Source: Anseranas semipalmata
Taxonomy: Eukaryota > Chordata > Aves > Anseriformes > Anseranatidae
Assembly (NCBI GenBank): GCA_013399115.1
Contig: VXAA01004380.1
Coordinates: forward strand, 186,001 to 250,000
Reading direction: 5' to 3'
DNA length: 64,000 nucleotides
Every line of letters begins with the position of its first letter. Within the stretch, counting starts at the first letter, position 1. Under the pieces are notes generated by a model. It had not been told where the DNA came from and searched no databases. It worked only from the letters and a program-made list of their open reading frames with translations. Made by a program: the position numbers and the translations under genes. Of the stretch, positions 10,640 to 23,110 are shown in pieces.

Positions 10640-12349
10640 TCCTGTGCAGCTTTTGGATGGCACTGATGACGAGGGAACTTGTCTGAACTGGAATTTACAA
10701 GAAATCTTGCTTCATGGAACAAGCTGAAAATCCCCAGACCCCAAACTTACGCAAATTCAGTACAAGGTTTGCTTTAATTTTTATATTGTCGTCACTATTT
10801 GTAAATGACCCTCTTTGGCCTCGGGTTGTCACAAGGACAAAATACATTTTCTCCAGGCATGTGGATACAGAGTTGATTTTCACAGCAGCAGGAAAACAGC
10901 CAGGGCTTGTCTGGCTGCTGGAAGCCTGCCTCGCTGGGAAGCAGAGGAGCATTGCGGGGCGTCAGGCCTGGAGTCAGGCACAAGCTGGTCCTTAGGTGGC
11001 TGTGCAGCTGCATTTAGTCTGAGGCCTGCGCTCTGTCTTGCTCTTGGCTGAGGAGAGGATTGGGGATGACAGGTTCATTTCCCCAAGGGACCTCAGCTCT
11101 GTTCCTGTCCAGCCTGAACTAAGAAGATAACAAATTTCAGTACTAATCCATTTAGGCCAAAAATACAATTCCAGAAGATATTTGTTAAGTGCAGTCCTAT
11201 TCCATGAGAGCAGTTGCAGTGTATATTTTCCATATGTATTTGCAAAATCATTCTAAGTATGTGCATTTATTTTACAAGCACTTGTCATCACATAAAGTAT
11301 TGACAGGCAGCAGTGCCCCTGCTAGACTATCTCTGTAGCAACCTCCTGAGCAGTCAGCGGCCTAATGCATTTATAGCCTGATTAAGGGCTGCAGGAGGCT
11401 CCACCGACTTCATACGGCTGCAAGGAGCAGCGGTGGAGACAAGCCTGAGGGCTGTGGGCAGGTCGCAGCCCTGCGGCTCTTGGCTCTTTCTTCTGCCTTC
11501 AGTTCCCTCACCCCTGCTGCAGGGAGTGTCCCAAGCGATGCTCAGCCAAACCCGGGGTCCCATTATTGAATGAGAAGTGTGTTGCATTTTAGTAGACATC
11601 TATAGCCAAGCTCATCTGTTCCATTCAATCTGGATGGTGTTCAAGCAATTCTGTTAGATAACTGGTAAGAAAACTCCTTGAAAGTGGTTTCATCTAGATC
11701 TGGGTGAAGAGTTTTCAACAAAGTGAACTGATCCAAGAAAATGGATGTGAGCTGTGAATTTAGAGAAAGGTTAGTGAACTGTTTCAGCTGAGGGGAAAAA
11801 ATAACCTCTTCCTTACTTGGTTCCTTAGTTGGAAGCACTGACTTTCTTTTTATTTGAAACTTTGACTTTTTTTTTTTTTTTTTCTGAAACAGCTTCCCCT
11901 ATTTAAAAATTGATCCAATAGCAAATGTTAGTAAATGGATTAAAATGACCTTTCAAGTCAAACAATTTTGTAGGCTGACTCCAAGTGGATTGCCCTTGTT
12001 TGATTGTCTCAGTGACAGCTTTAAAAGAAAGCCTCAAGTTTGATTTATTTGGAGACAAACCATTTTCCAAAGTTCATCCCCAAAACTGCAAAATTTATTA
12101 TTTATCAAATTTTAGTCATTATTTGGAGAATAACATTATTTTACTTTGGCTAAGGCAAATATATTGGAAGTGTAATTTTTTTTTAAAAAAGTATTTATTT
12201 TACAATTAACTATAAATAATTTTTACATTCAAACTAATATACAGTGATATTTTGGTAATGACATGCAGTTTTCTTTAAGGGTAACTTAATGCATGTGTTG
12301 AAATTGGACCTATTTTTTTGTTGTTTGTTTTTGTTTTTTTTTTTTTTCT
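10640..12349. other. Non-coding stretch with T homopolymers
   Basis: No gene is seen. The stretch holds T tracts at 11867-11883 and 12334-12347, the latter preceded by interrupted TTTG units. The rest is single-copy, becoming very AT-rich after 11860. Confidence 0.65.
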
Positions 12350-12760
12350 AAAGATTTTAATGCTAATTGATGAATTTGCCAACATCTTTCAATGACCTTT
12401 ATGACCTGAAGTTTTCCAGAACTGACTCAATTAAAGATGAAATGGAATCAAAGTGAATTTAAAAAAAAGTCTGGTTTATTTTTCCCTATTAAAATTCTCT
12501 TGAATTACTCAGCTGTCAGATATGGAATAGAATTTATCATTAAGTTATTCACTTAGGTAATTAAATGAACCTGCAGCTTTAGTTGAAGTGAAAGTGAAAA
12601 AGGGCAGTGGGATGCCACATGTGACAAGCCAGCTTCCTGGCAGACTTGTTGGGATTGTTTAGTTGTCCACCCTTAATTTGAGGAGGGTCAATTGAGTTTC
12701 TGCTTTTGGTATTTTAACTCTGTAATAGCTTCTGAACAACACTCTGTGACACTGACTCTT
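12350..12760. promoter_or_regulatory. AT-rich segment with dense homeodomain-like motifs
   Basis: Repeated TAATTG, CAATTA and TAATTA cores (near 12363, 12428 and 12558) sit with a CAGCTG-like site (ctcagctgtc, near 12510) and a TGACAAG in non-repetitive sequence free of long frames. This is the motif mix seen in developmental enhancers, but it is also likely by chance in AT-rich DNA. The call is a lead only. Confidence 0.15.
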
Positions 12761-12887
12761 ATCCATGGATTCCCACCTTGCTGTGCACCAAGGACGTTTG
12801 TTGTCAAGGCTATTTATTCAGCTTCTGTTGCTGTGCCTCGTAGTCTCTGTGCTGGATGAGGCCTTTCTATAGAGGGGGTACGATCAA

Positions 12888-12911
12888 CGTTTGGCTCTTG
12901 TGAGCCAAATG
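12888..12911. repeat. Short perfect hairpin with TTGT loop
   Basis: TTTGGCTC (12890-12897) pairs exactly with GAGCCAAA (12902-12909) across a 4-nt loop (12898-12901). The stem extends by one G-T wobble and one C-G pair at 12888-12889/12910-12911. TTGGC and GCCAA half-sites recall the NFI palindrome, but the spacer is 8 bp rather than the usual 5. No U-run follows, so no transcription terminator is implied. Confidence 0.7.
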
Positions 12912-15900
12912 GCATGGCTGAATGAAGGCATATGCTATTCAATTATTTTCACAACACCTGCTGGATCGGTTTTAAAATAAATATTATTAAATATGAGGAA
13001 AGCCTAACTATAGAAAATTCTGACTAATAGGAGAAAGAGAAGCTTGCAGTGCTAAGCCTGGACCTAACTAAGGATGCTTTTGCCCATAAATGATTTAGCA
13101 AATTCTCTAAATCAGCCTGACTGGTCCATGTGATGTTGCCACGCTGTGATATGGGGAAGCCTGTTGAATGAAGTGGTAAAGGTCAGATCCTCCAGTGGTG
13201 TCTATGCTGTGCACACAACGCTGAGAACACCCACTATTTCAAGGCTTAAGTTTGACTTCTGGCTGGAGGTAGAGGAGAGACAGTGCAGTACGTTGTGCCG
13301 TATGGATCGTGACTGCAAACAGAAAGCATTCCCTTCGGTCAGTGTTAAACTTCCACCATTTTGGCTTTTATATGTGGCTGCAAATTAGATACCATATAAT
13401 AATACCTAATCTGTTTATCACAGAGCAATTTCCAAACTATGTAATCTTAATTTTAATTAACAGGACTCATGAAAACAGAAGCTCATAAATTCAGAGCTCT
13501 CTTGGGGCTCTAGTGATTGAATGAGGTACTGGTTTCAAACTTCAGTAGCTCTTCTGTTGCACCTGCCAGTTTTCAGATATTGGTTTTCCTGGCTGGCTGT
13601 GTTATTATCCTGTCAGTGAGCACTGTCTGTACCAACAACGCATAAAAAGGAAACATTTTACTGCAGGCAGTTGCCTCCAATGACCTTCTCTATTACTAGG
13701 GTCACTCTGAACACAAAGGTTTCACGGTCCTGCTGAAACGTTTCCTAGCTACTTTTCCAGGTCAGGACTTTCTAAGCCCAAAGGCTAATCTATGGATTTC
13801 TCCAATAATTTCTACTGCCTCCTTCCATAAAAATGTCTTAGTTTTTAACAGTATGAAGGTAAAAATAGGTATTTTCTTGTACCGTGTTTGCTGTCACAAA
13901 CTTCATTTCTAGGAGTCCACATAAGCACTGGATCAAGCAAGACCGATAGATTGGAAAACAAAGTGGTACTTCTGCCTCCTGTGCTCTCTTCTCTGAATAG
14001 ACAGAAAACAGTTATTCAGGGTGTTGAAGGTGAATGAATTGCTTGCAGTCATGTCAGATTTTGTTGATATTTTTTTTTTTTCTAAAGAGTGGATGTCCCC
14101 TGTAGGACAGCAGTGCGTTCCGAAGCAAGAGACAACATAGTTTTATGGGTCTCATCATATTCTTCCTTGAAGGTACAAGTAGAAGAAAAATGCAAAGAAA
14201 GGAATGCATCATTCTAGTAGTGGTTTCCACAGCTATGTTCCTTGACTTTAATCAGGACTGGGTAATCGTTTCCATGGCTCTTGGACACAGGAACTGACGT
14301 GTGCTCATGCATATATCATGCATCCTCGTGAATGTGCCATGAAGCACTCTGGCAGTCACCCCTTGTGACTTGCTGAATAAAGGAAGGTAGCTTTGCATTG
14401 CTGATAGTGATGGAGTTGTGGATATTGTTGAAAGAGAAAAATGGTCATTTAACTTATCTCATAAACACACTTTGGTTTGCATTTCATTTAGGTTTAATTT
14501 CTATTAAAAAAAAAAAAAGAAAAAAGAAAAAGAAAAAGCATATGTATGATTGAGAAACCAATCCATCCACTTTAAACCCTCTAGGGAAGATGATCAAAGG
14601 CAGGCAGGAGAGCTGCATGCCTACGGGTGGTAGTCTTCTTCAGAGATCCCAGGCTATATGCTGAGTTCATTTATTTCTCATACATACTAGTATGTAATTA
14701 TTAATGCTATCACACAATTTTCCGTTATTGTTATGAAGTATTTTTTCCTTTAAATTTTTTATTCAACAGTTTTACTGCAAAACAAGGAAACTAAGAAATT
14801 TGTGGGAAGATGTTTACTGCAATGTAAGGTCTGAAATCTACATAGGAATAGAGCACTTTTAATAAATAACAGCAAAGGAGATGATTTAATAAAGAGCATG
14901 AATGTTTATGACAAATGAGTGTGCCCAGGAGCTCAAGGGAAAAGGGAGTGATGCAGATGGGTCTTATAGCTTGCACTAGGAAAGAGAAAGGCATATCTGT
15001 ATCTAGACAACAGATGCGACCGGCTGCAGTGTCTAAGGAAAGACGGTTTTGTGGTTACAGCATTTGTGTTCATTTTTACCTCTTCTTCCTGGGAAAGCAG
15101 TTTGAATCAGGCCTTAAACCTGCCTATGTCTGCTCCTCTGCTCTCTCTCTGCCCTTACCTTGCTCCCTGGCCCTGACCTCGGTGGAGACCATGCTGCGAC
15201 TCTGCAGCACAAGCCAGCGTCCTGCTGATGCAGCGAGCTGTGTGCCATCTTTTGGAGGGCTGTGCCCTCTTCCCTTGTGTGCAGCAATGCCAGTGTTTCC
15301 TGGAGAAGTCCATCCAGACTGGTGGATGCTCTGAAGTCTTTATGATGTGACCATTGCCTTGGCTCCAGGTAACGCTACCTGCTGCTTAATGAAAGATATC
15401 TGCATTTGCGCAGTGTTATTCGGCTTTGACAAATTTGGTGGACCCATTTCATACAAACTCTCTTAGGACTTTGGGGATTTTAAAAAAACAACAACACAAA
15501 ACAAAAAACAACAAAACAGCAGAACTCCATTTTGTTCACTTTTCTTTCATACTTATAAAGATAAGTTGTTCGTGATTTTAGAAAGAAATATTTCTAAGTA
15601 AGTGACACCAAATCAGTCATTTGAGTTAATTTCAGCCTCACCTAAAAGGCTTGCAGATCTTAGTGGCTTTTTAACAAACTTGAGGTAAACAAACTGAAAA
15701 ACAGATAATTATCACATCTTGAAATGTTTTATGAGTGCCATGCACATCTCTTGAGTGTCCTTTAAAGATGGAAAGCACCATATTTATTTACAGAGCCACA
15801 TACTTCCACAGCCAGCTCTCTGCTCTTTAGCATTCAGAAAACAGCAGTTTCTGGGTGCTACCAAGAAAAAAATGTGTCTTGGTGTCCATAAAGGAATATG

Positions 15901-16340
15901 ATTAATTCCTGTGAGGAAAATGATAGCAATACAAAATAATACAGTAACTCCCTTTGGTTATATCACAAAAGATTAGTCACATTACAGAAGCTGCTCATGT
16001 ACAAAATGTACGTAACAAAATGTAATGCAAATAGAGGAATGTTTTATTGCTTAATCAAGAGAAAATAAGCATCTCCATTAGCTTCCTTTTGTTCTTAAAA
16101 TAGTCAGTGTTTACTCTTACATAGAGTGCTGCAGCATGCATGTGCTCCATAGGAACTGCATGCTGATAAGCAAAAGACAGTCTTAGGCATGTTTTTGAAC
16201 TGCTGTGATATTACAGGGCTTGTGGGTGCTCAAGTAAAATACTGTGAGAGCGGTGAAATCACAGTTCCTTCACTTGCGTTATTCTAAGTCCTGAATTGCT
16301 CCTGTTAAATCAGTGAAAGAGAACCCCGGGTCTTCAGTTT
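12912..16340. other. Non-coding AT-rich stretch with A-rich simple sequence
   Basis: No gene is recognised. It contains a T tract at 14070-14081, an A-rich run with AAAAAG units (14506-14538) and an ACAA-rich run (15482-15517). A more GC-rich part (15120-15330) keeps a 139-codon plus-strand frame open. That frame (14915-15334) looks like no known protein. Confidence 0.65.
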
Positions 16341-16349
16341 TCTCCCAGC

Positions 16350-16640
16350 AGAAGTCCTTCAGCCTGATTCACACGTGGGGGCCCTGAGAAGCAGTGAAAT
16401 TTTGCTGACCTCTGGCGATGGCAGCCCCAGCTGCTGGCCGTGCAGTCCCACCAGGCACCTCCCCACCAAGTCTGCGTGGGTAGCTCTCCCGGGCTGGCCA
16501 AAAGAGCTTGCTGGGGATGACCAGCTAAGATGGCAGAGCTGTCCCAGCCTGTTAGTGGCCAGGGAGTGCTTGCATGACCAGCTCAGGGGTGCCTGATGGG
16601 ACAGGGACAAGCGTCTGGGGGCTGGTGATGCAGAGCGAGT
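16350..16640. other. Small GC-rich patch
   Basis: A GC-rich block with a CACGTG E-box near 16372 and only a few CpGs, so it is not a CpG island. Short frames are open on both strands with no recognisable product. Nothing further is supported. Confidence 0.35.
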
Positions 16641-17172
16641 GTCAACAGCATGCTATGGCTTGGCCAGGCTCAAATTCAAGGAGCTGTCTGGGGACAGAGC
16701 ACAGAAAATGGGGCAGTGAGCCCATCAGCTGTTACGCTACACTGTTGCTCCTTCCCAGCAGTGAAGAAGAGCCCAGACTTTATCGGTAATCAGCAGTGCA
16801 CAGCTTTGCTGCAGAGGTGAGGACTGCACTTCCTCCTTGCTTCTCCTCTGCAAGGTTTTGTGAAGGAACTAGTCTCACAGCATCGGTAGTGTTTGCACAT
16901 CTTTATTTTCAAACTAGCAAAATTATTATAGGGTGCGGGTTGTCATTTGTTCTCTGCAGATAGAGAAATTTATTGCAAAGCTATTACGATTATCACCATT
17001 CTTAGCGAGAGTTGCTGATCTCTGCTGCTACCACCTGAGCTGCTCTCTGAGTGTTAATTACTTCCTTTGAGAGTGTTCTTGGCTTGCTGACGCACAGAAA
17101 TGCAAGTGTGTTATATCTACGACCTGTTAGGTACATATGAATACCTGGAAGATGATTAGACTGCTCAATTTG
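16641..17172. other. Non-coding stretch, nothing specific recognised
   Basis: No repeat family or gene is recognised. The 96-codon minus-strand frame 17002-17292 runs into the adjacent TA microsatellite (Ile/Tyr-rich residues) and is not credible as a protein. Confidence 0.6.
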
Positions 17173-17204
17173 ACTATATATAAATATATATACATATATA
17201 TACA
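17173..17204. repeat. TA-rich microsatellite
   Basis: Alternating TA/TATACA units over about 32 bp. It is read as an Ile/Tyr-rich run inside a chance minus-strand frame. Confidence 0.9.
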
Positions 17205-17411
17205 TCCAAAAAGACTCCAGTCCTCTTTGTACAGACCAAGGAAGACAATGATTGCTGCTTACAAATAGCAAGTGATCAGTGTACTGGGTCAACTATTCAG
17301 TATTTATTTGGATGAATATCTCTGTTTTTTCAAGGCAAAAATGGCAATGTTAGCTGCTACCAATCACTTAGGAGGAAGACAATGTATTTAACGTATGTGT
17401 GCCAATGTGAC

Positions 17412-17442
17412 TTTTTATTTATTTATTTATTTATTTATTTAT
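17412..17442. repeat. (TTTA)n microsatellite
   Basis: About seven tandem TTTA units, followed by a short ATAATAATAA run. It is a likely length-polymorphic site. Confidence 0.95.
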
Positions 17443-20400
17443 AATAATAAGTAGGTGCAAACTAGATTTTGTGAATGTTAAGGGAGTTCTCCAGGTCTTA
17501 CAAACAGTGTAGCATTTTGTAGAAGACTGTGCTCCAGCTAGCAGATGTGAGTGATGATTGTAGTAGCTGTTGTGATCTACTGCACCGACAGATTTGGACC
17601 TACTGGAAAATGTACGTTTATGGACTCAAAAAATTATACTGTGCAGAACAAGGCTGCTTAATTGAACAGGTTGGAAACCAGATTTTCTCTTTAATGGGTA
17701 ACTCACAAATTTGATAAAATGTGACAGTTTCTAGCAGAAAGAAATTCTGAAAGCAAATTTCAAATTAATGGAAACATTTTGATAAAATTGGAAGGTTTTT
17801 TTTCTTCTTTAATGACGGAAACATTCTTGGAAATTTCTGGATGAAAAATCTTTCAAAAAAAAAAGAATTAAAATGTTCTCTGAGGGGAAAAGCTTCATGG
17901 GATTATTCTCTTTTTTCTGTTAGTAAATTGAATCTGCCATAAAATTCCATGAGGATGAGCTATGGATCTTTGCATATGGAACACATGCAAGAACAATCTT
18001 TAATATGCCACCAGTTTACCATTTTACTCATGAGGTTGGAGTGAGATCCCTACTGTGTTTTCTTTGACTTGTTTCTGATGGGAGGATTAGAGCTTTTAAT
18101 GAAAATTACAATGTTAGACTAGTCATACTTCTATTATCATATTTAAGGAGTGATTTTGGGAGCTATAAACATGACAGGGTTTTTATTGTTGATGTGATTT
18201 AAGAGGAAAGTGCCTAACTTTCTAAATGGTTCCTTTAGGTGTTTCACTGTGCTTCTTGGGCTATTTAAAGGTCAATAACTCTAGCTCATCACATTTGCTG
18301 CAGAATGAAAGAGCATGCTTTGTTCTGACATTTGTATAGCTCTTTCTATCCTGAATATATAAAAATCAATTTGAATGCTTTTGAAATAACTAATTGTTCA
18401 TTATCTTCTTTCAATTCCAGCCTCCCTTGCCCTCCCCATTTCAATATATACTCTTAGAAAGTCAGAATACAGGCTCTCAACAGAAACAATTCCCCATCAA
18501 TGATATTTTGTTAGATGATGTTTGAAGTGTCTAAGCTTATGCTGCCCATGGATCTTTTATACATGAGCAGTGAGGTGCTTTTGGGAGTCCTTTCCTATGT
18601 GCCAGGCTCTGTACATGCTGTGGGTGCACCAGTAGGTCCAGGCAGATTGGCAGTAATTGGTGAAGTGAGGGGACAGGAGGGTCACCCCATTTGTGCTCAC
18701 GTTGCTAATATCACCCTCCCTCCAAAGGTCTTTCAGTCACTTCAGAGTCTGGCAAACACACCAGGCCTGGTGTCTCAAATTGGTTTTGTTCTTTGGTTCT
18801 GCTTGTGTTTTGCTCAATGCAGGGAGTCTGGTCTTTCTTTCTGATGGAGAAGGTGATCAGGAAAGGGNATCAGTGATATTGCAATAATTCCTTCTGTAAA
18901 GCTGTTGACTTCAAACCTTCTTCCCAGTGACAGGGAAACATCATTTACAGCCACATGTAAATGGCTGTTCACCTTGAACAGAACAGTTTCTGAAAGTTCT
19001 GTGAATGATGCCACTGAAAGGACAAGATCCAACTGGAGTTAGAGGAATGAGCTAAAATTGCTAATTATTGCTAATTGTAAGTATTTGGTAATTATTTACA
19101 ATCATAGAATCCACTTTTACCGCTTTTCTTACAATTCATGAGTTTTCTAGATCAAGGAAAGACTCCTGCTCTTTACAGTGTGCTTTTGGCATGCCTCACG
19201 ATTTACTCCTGGCCAAAATCAAATATTTTCAATACAGTGCTTTTAATTTTTCATTAGTAAGCTGCTGCTTTCATGATGGGAATGATTCACAGTGGTTTTC
19301 TATGTTATGAGGGAGATAATTAAAGGTAAACGCCAAAAGGTACTTCTATATGGAAAAAACATGAATTAAAAAATGAAAAGTTTTAGCTGGCAGATATCCT
19401 TAAAATAGTTTTATGCAGATTTCAAGTGTTATAGAGAGACGGGGTGAGGAAGTCTGCTGCATGCAAAGGGCGAGAAGAGATCAATTAGTGTAGGAAAGAT
19501 TGCATTCCTGCTGGTTAAAGAAAGCTGCAGGGAAGGAGAATTGTTATAGTGAGAGGAAGACCAGCAGGGTGAGGTGAGTTAGTAATTGGATAGTTGAGAA
19601 GTCTTGAGAAGTCAGAATCTCTTCGGTGTTCCTCAAAATCAGGAAACCCTGGTCTTTCTGAACCAAAGAGGAAAATGAATCCCAGAGCAGAGAGTCCCTT
19701 GGCAGGGCATCCCCATGGGACAAACCCCACGGGGCGCTCAGTGGCTGTGGGCTGGCAAGGTGGCAAAGGCAGGGGTTTCCTGACTGCAGGTCCCTCAGGC
19801 TTTGGGGGTGAGCTAGTACAGGTTGAATTGCACTTATAAGAAAGGAGGGTGATTAATGCTGCTGTACGGGACATAGATCTGTTTCCTAAATGTTCTTGTT
19901 GTATGCTCCTTGCCCGTGTGCTGTCTTGAAACAGTACCAGTGTCATTCCAGGGTGATGCTGGGCATTATTGATGTGCTGGAAGATGCAAATGCAAAACCA
20001 GGACTACCACCTGCCAGGAGAAGCATGGAGAGGGCTCTGCAGAAAAGGGGGCTGACCCTAGGTCTAGGGCTTGAACTGGATTTGGGCTTCCAATAGAGCA
20101 AATGAGGATTCCAGAGATGAAAGAGATGATGCTCTGATCTAATAGCTTGCTTAGTCACATCTTTGAGACAACAGGGTTTAAGTAACACACAATTTGTCTC
20201 TGGACATGTTGCTTTCTGTAACAAAAGTTCCACAAACCCAGGACCAGAATTGACCCTTGGTTTGTCACCTGGGGCTTCAATTGCTTGGAGACTTGAGCTC
20301 TTCTCCAACACTGGTCCCTTGACAAGTCTTTCCATCCTTTTGTTTGGGTATCTTCAAAGGAGCAAAAAAGCCATACTTGAGCTCTTGAAATTGAACTTTG

Positions 20401-20574
20401 CTCTTGCTTCTGTTTATGTAAATCTAGATTAATCTGTTTACAAGCCTCAAATAGCTATTTTGGTTTGTAGTATAACTGAGAGTGGAATATGGCCACATTT
20501 TTACATGGGAGGTGCAATTAACCTAGAAAGCTAGCAGAACAGCTAAATTACTGTTTCAACATGTTGTTGGTATC
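17443..20574. other. Non-coding stretch with one undetermined base
   Basis: AT-rich, single-copy DNA. An N at 18868 interrupts overlapping short frames (18515-19032) that have no recognised product. A 143-codon minus-strand frame (19515-19946) and a 130-codon one (19943-20335) show no family motif. No CR1 tail or LTR is seen, and an isolated aatcatagaatcc near 19100 does not extend into a CR1 match. Confidence 0.65.
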
Positions 20575-20576
20575 CT

Positions 20577-20603
20577 TATATGTATATATATGTATATGTA
20601 TAT
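20577..20603. repeat. TATATG/TATA microsatellite
   Basis: Tandem TATG and TATA units over about 27 bp of alternating purine-pyrimidine. Confidence 0.9.
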
Positions 20604-23022
20604 TTCATTATCAGGATCACTGAAGAACAGTTTTAGCAGAAGTTTCAAATATGGACCAAGAGTACTTACATAACTGCCATGATGGTTTAGAAATGGATTG
20701 TGGCCAATATAGGCTAAGTAACCAGATACTGATGTCCATTTAGAGAGACCTGTTTTAATTCTGCTTTGGTGGCCTTACACAGGTAATTGAGGAGAATACA
20801 ATGAAGCACCTAACATATTTTAAACTCGAGTGTAGCAAAGTTTGGGGATAAGTTTAGTTTTAGTGTTTCCATTTCACTGGTGTTGAAGGAATACTGACAG
20901 CTAAAGTATTTTGAGGGTGAAATAGCAGCAAGGCAAGATTTTTGGACTCCTGCAATGAGGAATATGGTTGTTATGGTTACTAGATTAGCAATATTGCTAT
21001 CTCATCTAAATTTATCCTGAGTCTCATCCCCATAGACACTGGAGGATGTGGAGTTCCATCTTAGGAGATGTACCTACGCAAACCAGTCCATCCATTTGTC
21101 TTCATTCAAAAATAGAAAGGACCCACAATGATCTCTTTTGTCACGACTGCTTCAGGGTCTCTACCTGTGTCTAAGAGCTCCAAGTGTGTTACGTTATGAC
21201 AGTTCGCTTAAATGACTCAGAAATGATACTTCCCAGAACAGAACCCTGTTTCTTAATAAATCCAAGAATAGAATATGAAGGGTAAAGGCATAAACTACAA
21301 ATCCTACAACAGTATTCCCTTAGAAAAATATTTTCTCATTATTTTATGGAAGAGTTTAGTGTGTTTCTGAGCTGCACTGTTATTAGCTCACAGCCCTTGT
21401 CTTGGAGAGTATACATACATACTATTTACAGCATTGTAACTGGTCTGTGGGTTCCCAGGTTAAATGACTAGAAATGGGAGCCTGAGAGACAAAGACATTT
21501 GAGCAAGAAAGATCCTTGGAGAAACATGTTTTTAGCAAAAGGGTCCTTCTTAGCTTCAGCTGGGACTAAAAAAAACTGGCTGCAAAAGAATGGCCTGTGG
21601 AAAAGTCCCATGCAGAACAGGAGACCTTGAACTGTAATGTAAGTCTGCAAATGCTTTAAAATAGTGAGGAATTGAGGCACAGAAATGCATACAAAATTTC
21701 TATGCTTTCTCTTTCCTATTATTTACTTAACTTATGAAAATCCTCCTCTCCCTCTCTGTAGGATTGATCTGTCAGAAAGATCAATGTCCTTTGATCTCTT
21801 TAAAGTAAGCCTTGTTAATGCAGCCCTGATATGCAAGGCTGGACTGGATTCCTCTGCCTACATACATGTTTTATTCTTATCTGGGGTATTTTATCTTTGG
21901 AGTATTGTTTCTCCTCTCTAGCAATTGCTTTGCCTGTAGTGATTTAACTCTGCCTCCTGACAAGCAGCATTTCAGTGGTTTCACTGCTGCACAAGTATTG
22001 AGCACTCCAGGTGTTATTCCACCGCCTTGAATCCCTAAACCCAGAACTCAACCTTGCTGGTTCTGTGGGCCTCCCTATTAGCTTCCTGTAGGTGTTAAAT
22101 GAAGTCTTTAGTGATTCAGTATGAAAATATGAACAGTACAGTACACGTGATAGCTGGCTTCTGATCTGTTTTGCATCAACCTCACATTTCTGCTTGTATC
22201 CACACAACTGTACTAAAAGATGTTGGTCGGAAACATATGCTTATGGCATTAGCTGGGGACAACTGGGGCTTACAGCATTTAAAAAGATGTAACAGGTAGC
22301 CTGAGGGATTAACTATTTGTGCCAAAACAATCTGTTGCAAATCAATCAAACCATTTCATTTATTCATCAGTTTTGGCTTTCAGCAGACTCTGAGTTTGTT
22401 CTAGGCTGGCACAAACATTTCTTGTAGAGCTGACTGCGGAACAAGTGCTGAGAGACGCCCAGTTCAAAGGCTTTCCTCCTAATGTGGATGTTGGAGTTAC
22501 TTTCTCAGAAAGCTGGGATGCTGGGATATTATTCGGCAGGGAGGGGAAGGTTGGTGAGATCCATAGTGTGAGGTAATCTGAGGACCAAGAGTGTTCAGCT
22601 AAAGAAACAAGCAAAGAGAACTCAGCAACCAAGTCCTTGTTCAGAAACACAACTGAATTGTGAACAAAGGTGAGGAGACAATGCTTCAGCTCTTAGCTAA
22701 GAAGCACCATCTTCAGAAGCACAGGTACTCTCTGGCCATGAAATCATTAGAAAGGTCCAATAGCTTGGACCTGGTGATGTGCAGCCCCTACTGACTGTAG
22801 CCTCTTTGCTGGTGCAGAAGTCATGTGGAGATATTGACTGGTAATTTATTTTTGTAGTCTAACTCCTTTGGGCAGTGGGATTAGGAAGATAAAAATGAAA
22901 AATTAGAGAAAGGGGGCACTGAAGATGGCAGAGACTTTGCTTTTCCAACTTCTTAGTCTTTTTTCATGACATGCTTTTCTAAATTTGGTGATGGCTCCAC
23001 TGCCAAGTGGAAACTGATGGCT
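20604..23022. other. Non-coding stretch, nothing specific recognised
   Basis: AT-rich single-copy sequence. Frames of 60-96 codons (for example 22360-22650 minus) match no known family. No interspersed repeat is recognised. Confidence 0.65.
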
Positions 23023-23047
23023 GGGGGGGTGGGGAGAGGTGGGGGGG
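23023..23047 (+). other. G-quadruplex motif
   Basis: G runs of 7, 4 and 7 are separated by T and AGAGGT, which meets the G3+N1-7 four-run rule when the long runs are split. It sits in otherwise ordinary AT-rich DNA, so a regulatory role is not implied by context. Such runs are also hard to sequence accurately. Confidence 0.7.
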
Positions 23048-23089
23048 AGAGGCAGTAGCAGAGAGATTAAAGGGTAAATCTTGCAAGGA

Positions 23090-23110
23090 ATTGTGCACCC
23101 TGTGCACAAT
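23090..23110. repeat. 9-bp perfect inverted repeat
   Basis: ATTGTGCAC (23090-23098) and GTGCACAAT (23102-23110) are exact reverse complements around a CCT centre, giving a compact palindrome. It could be a dimeric factor site or chance. Confidence 0.75.

Noticed and set aside
19095..19115. Possible reverse-oriented CR1 tail (aatcatagaatcc)
   Set aside because: The match stops after about 13 bases and the following sequence does not resemble CR1.
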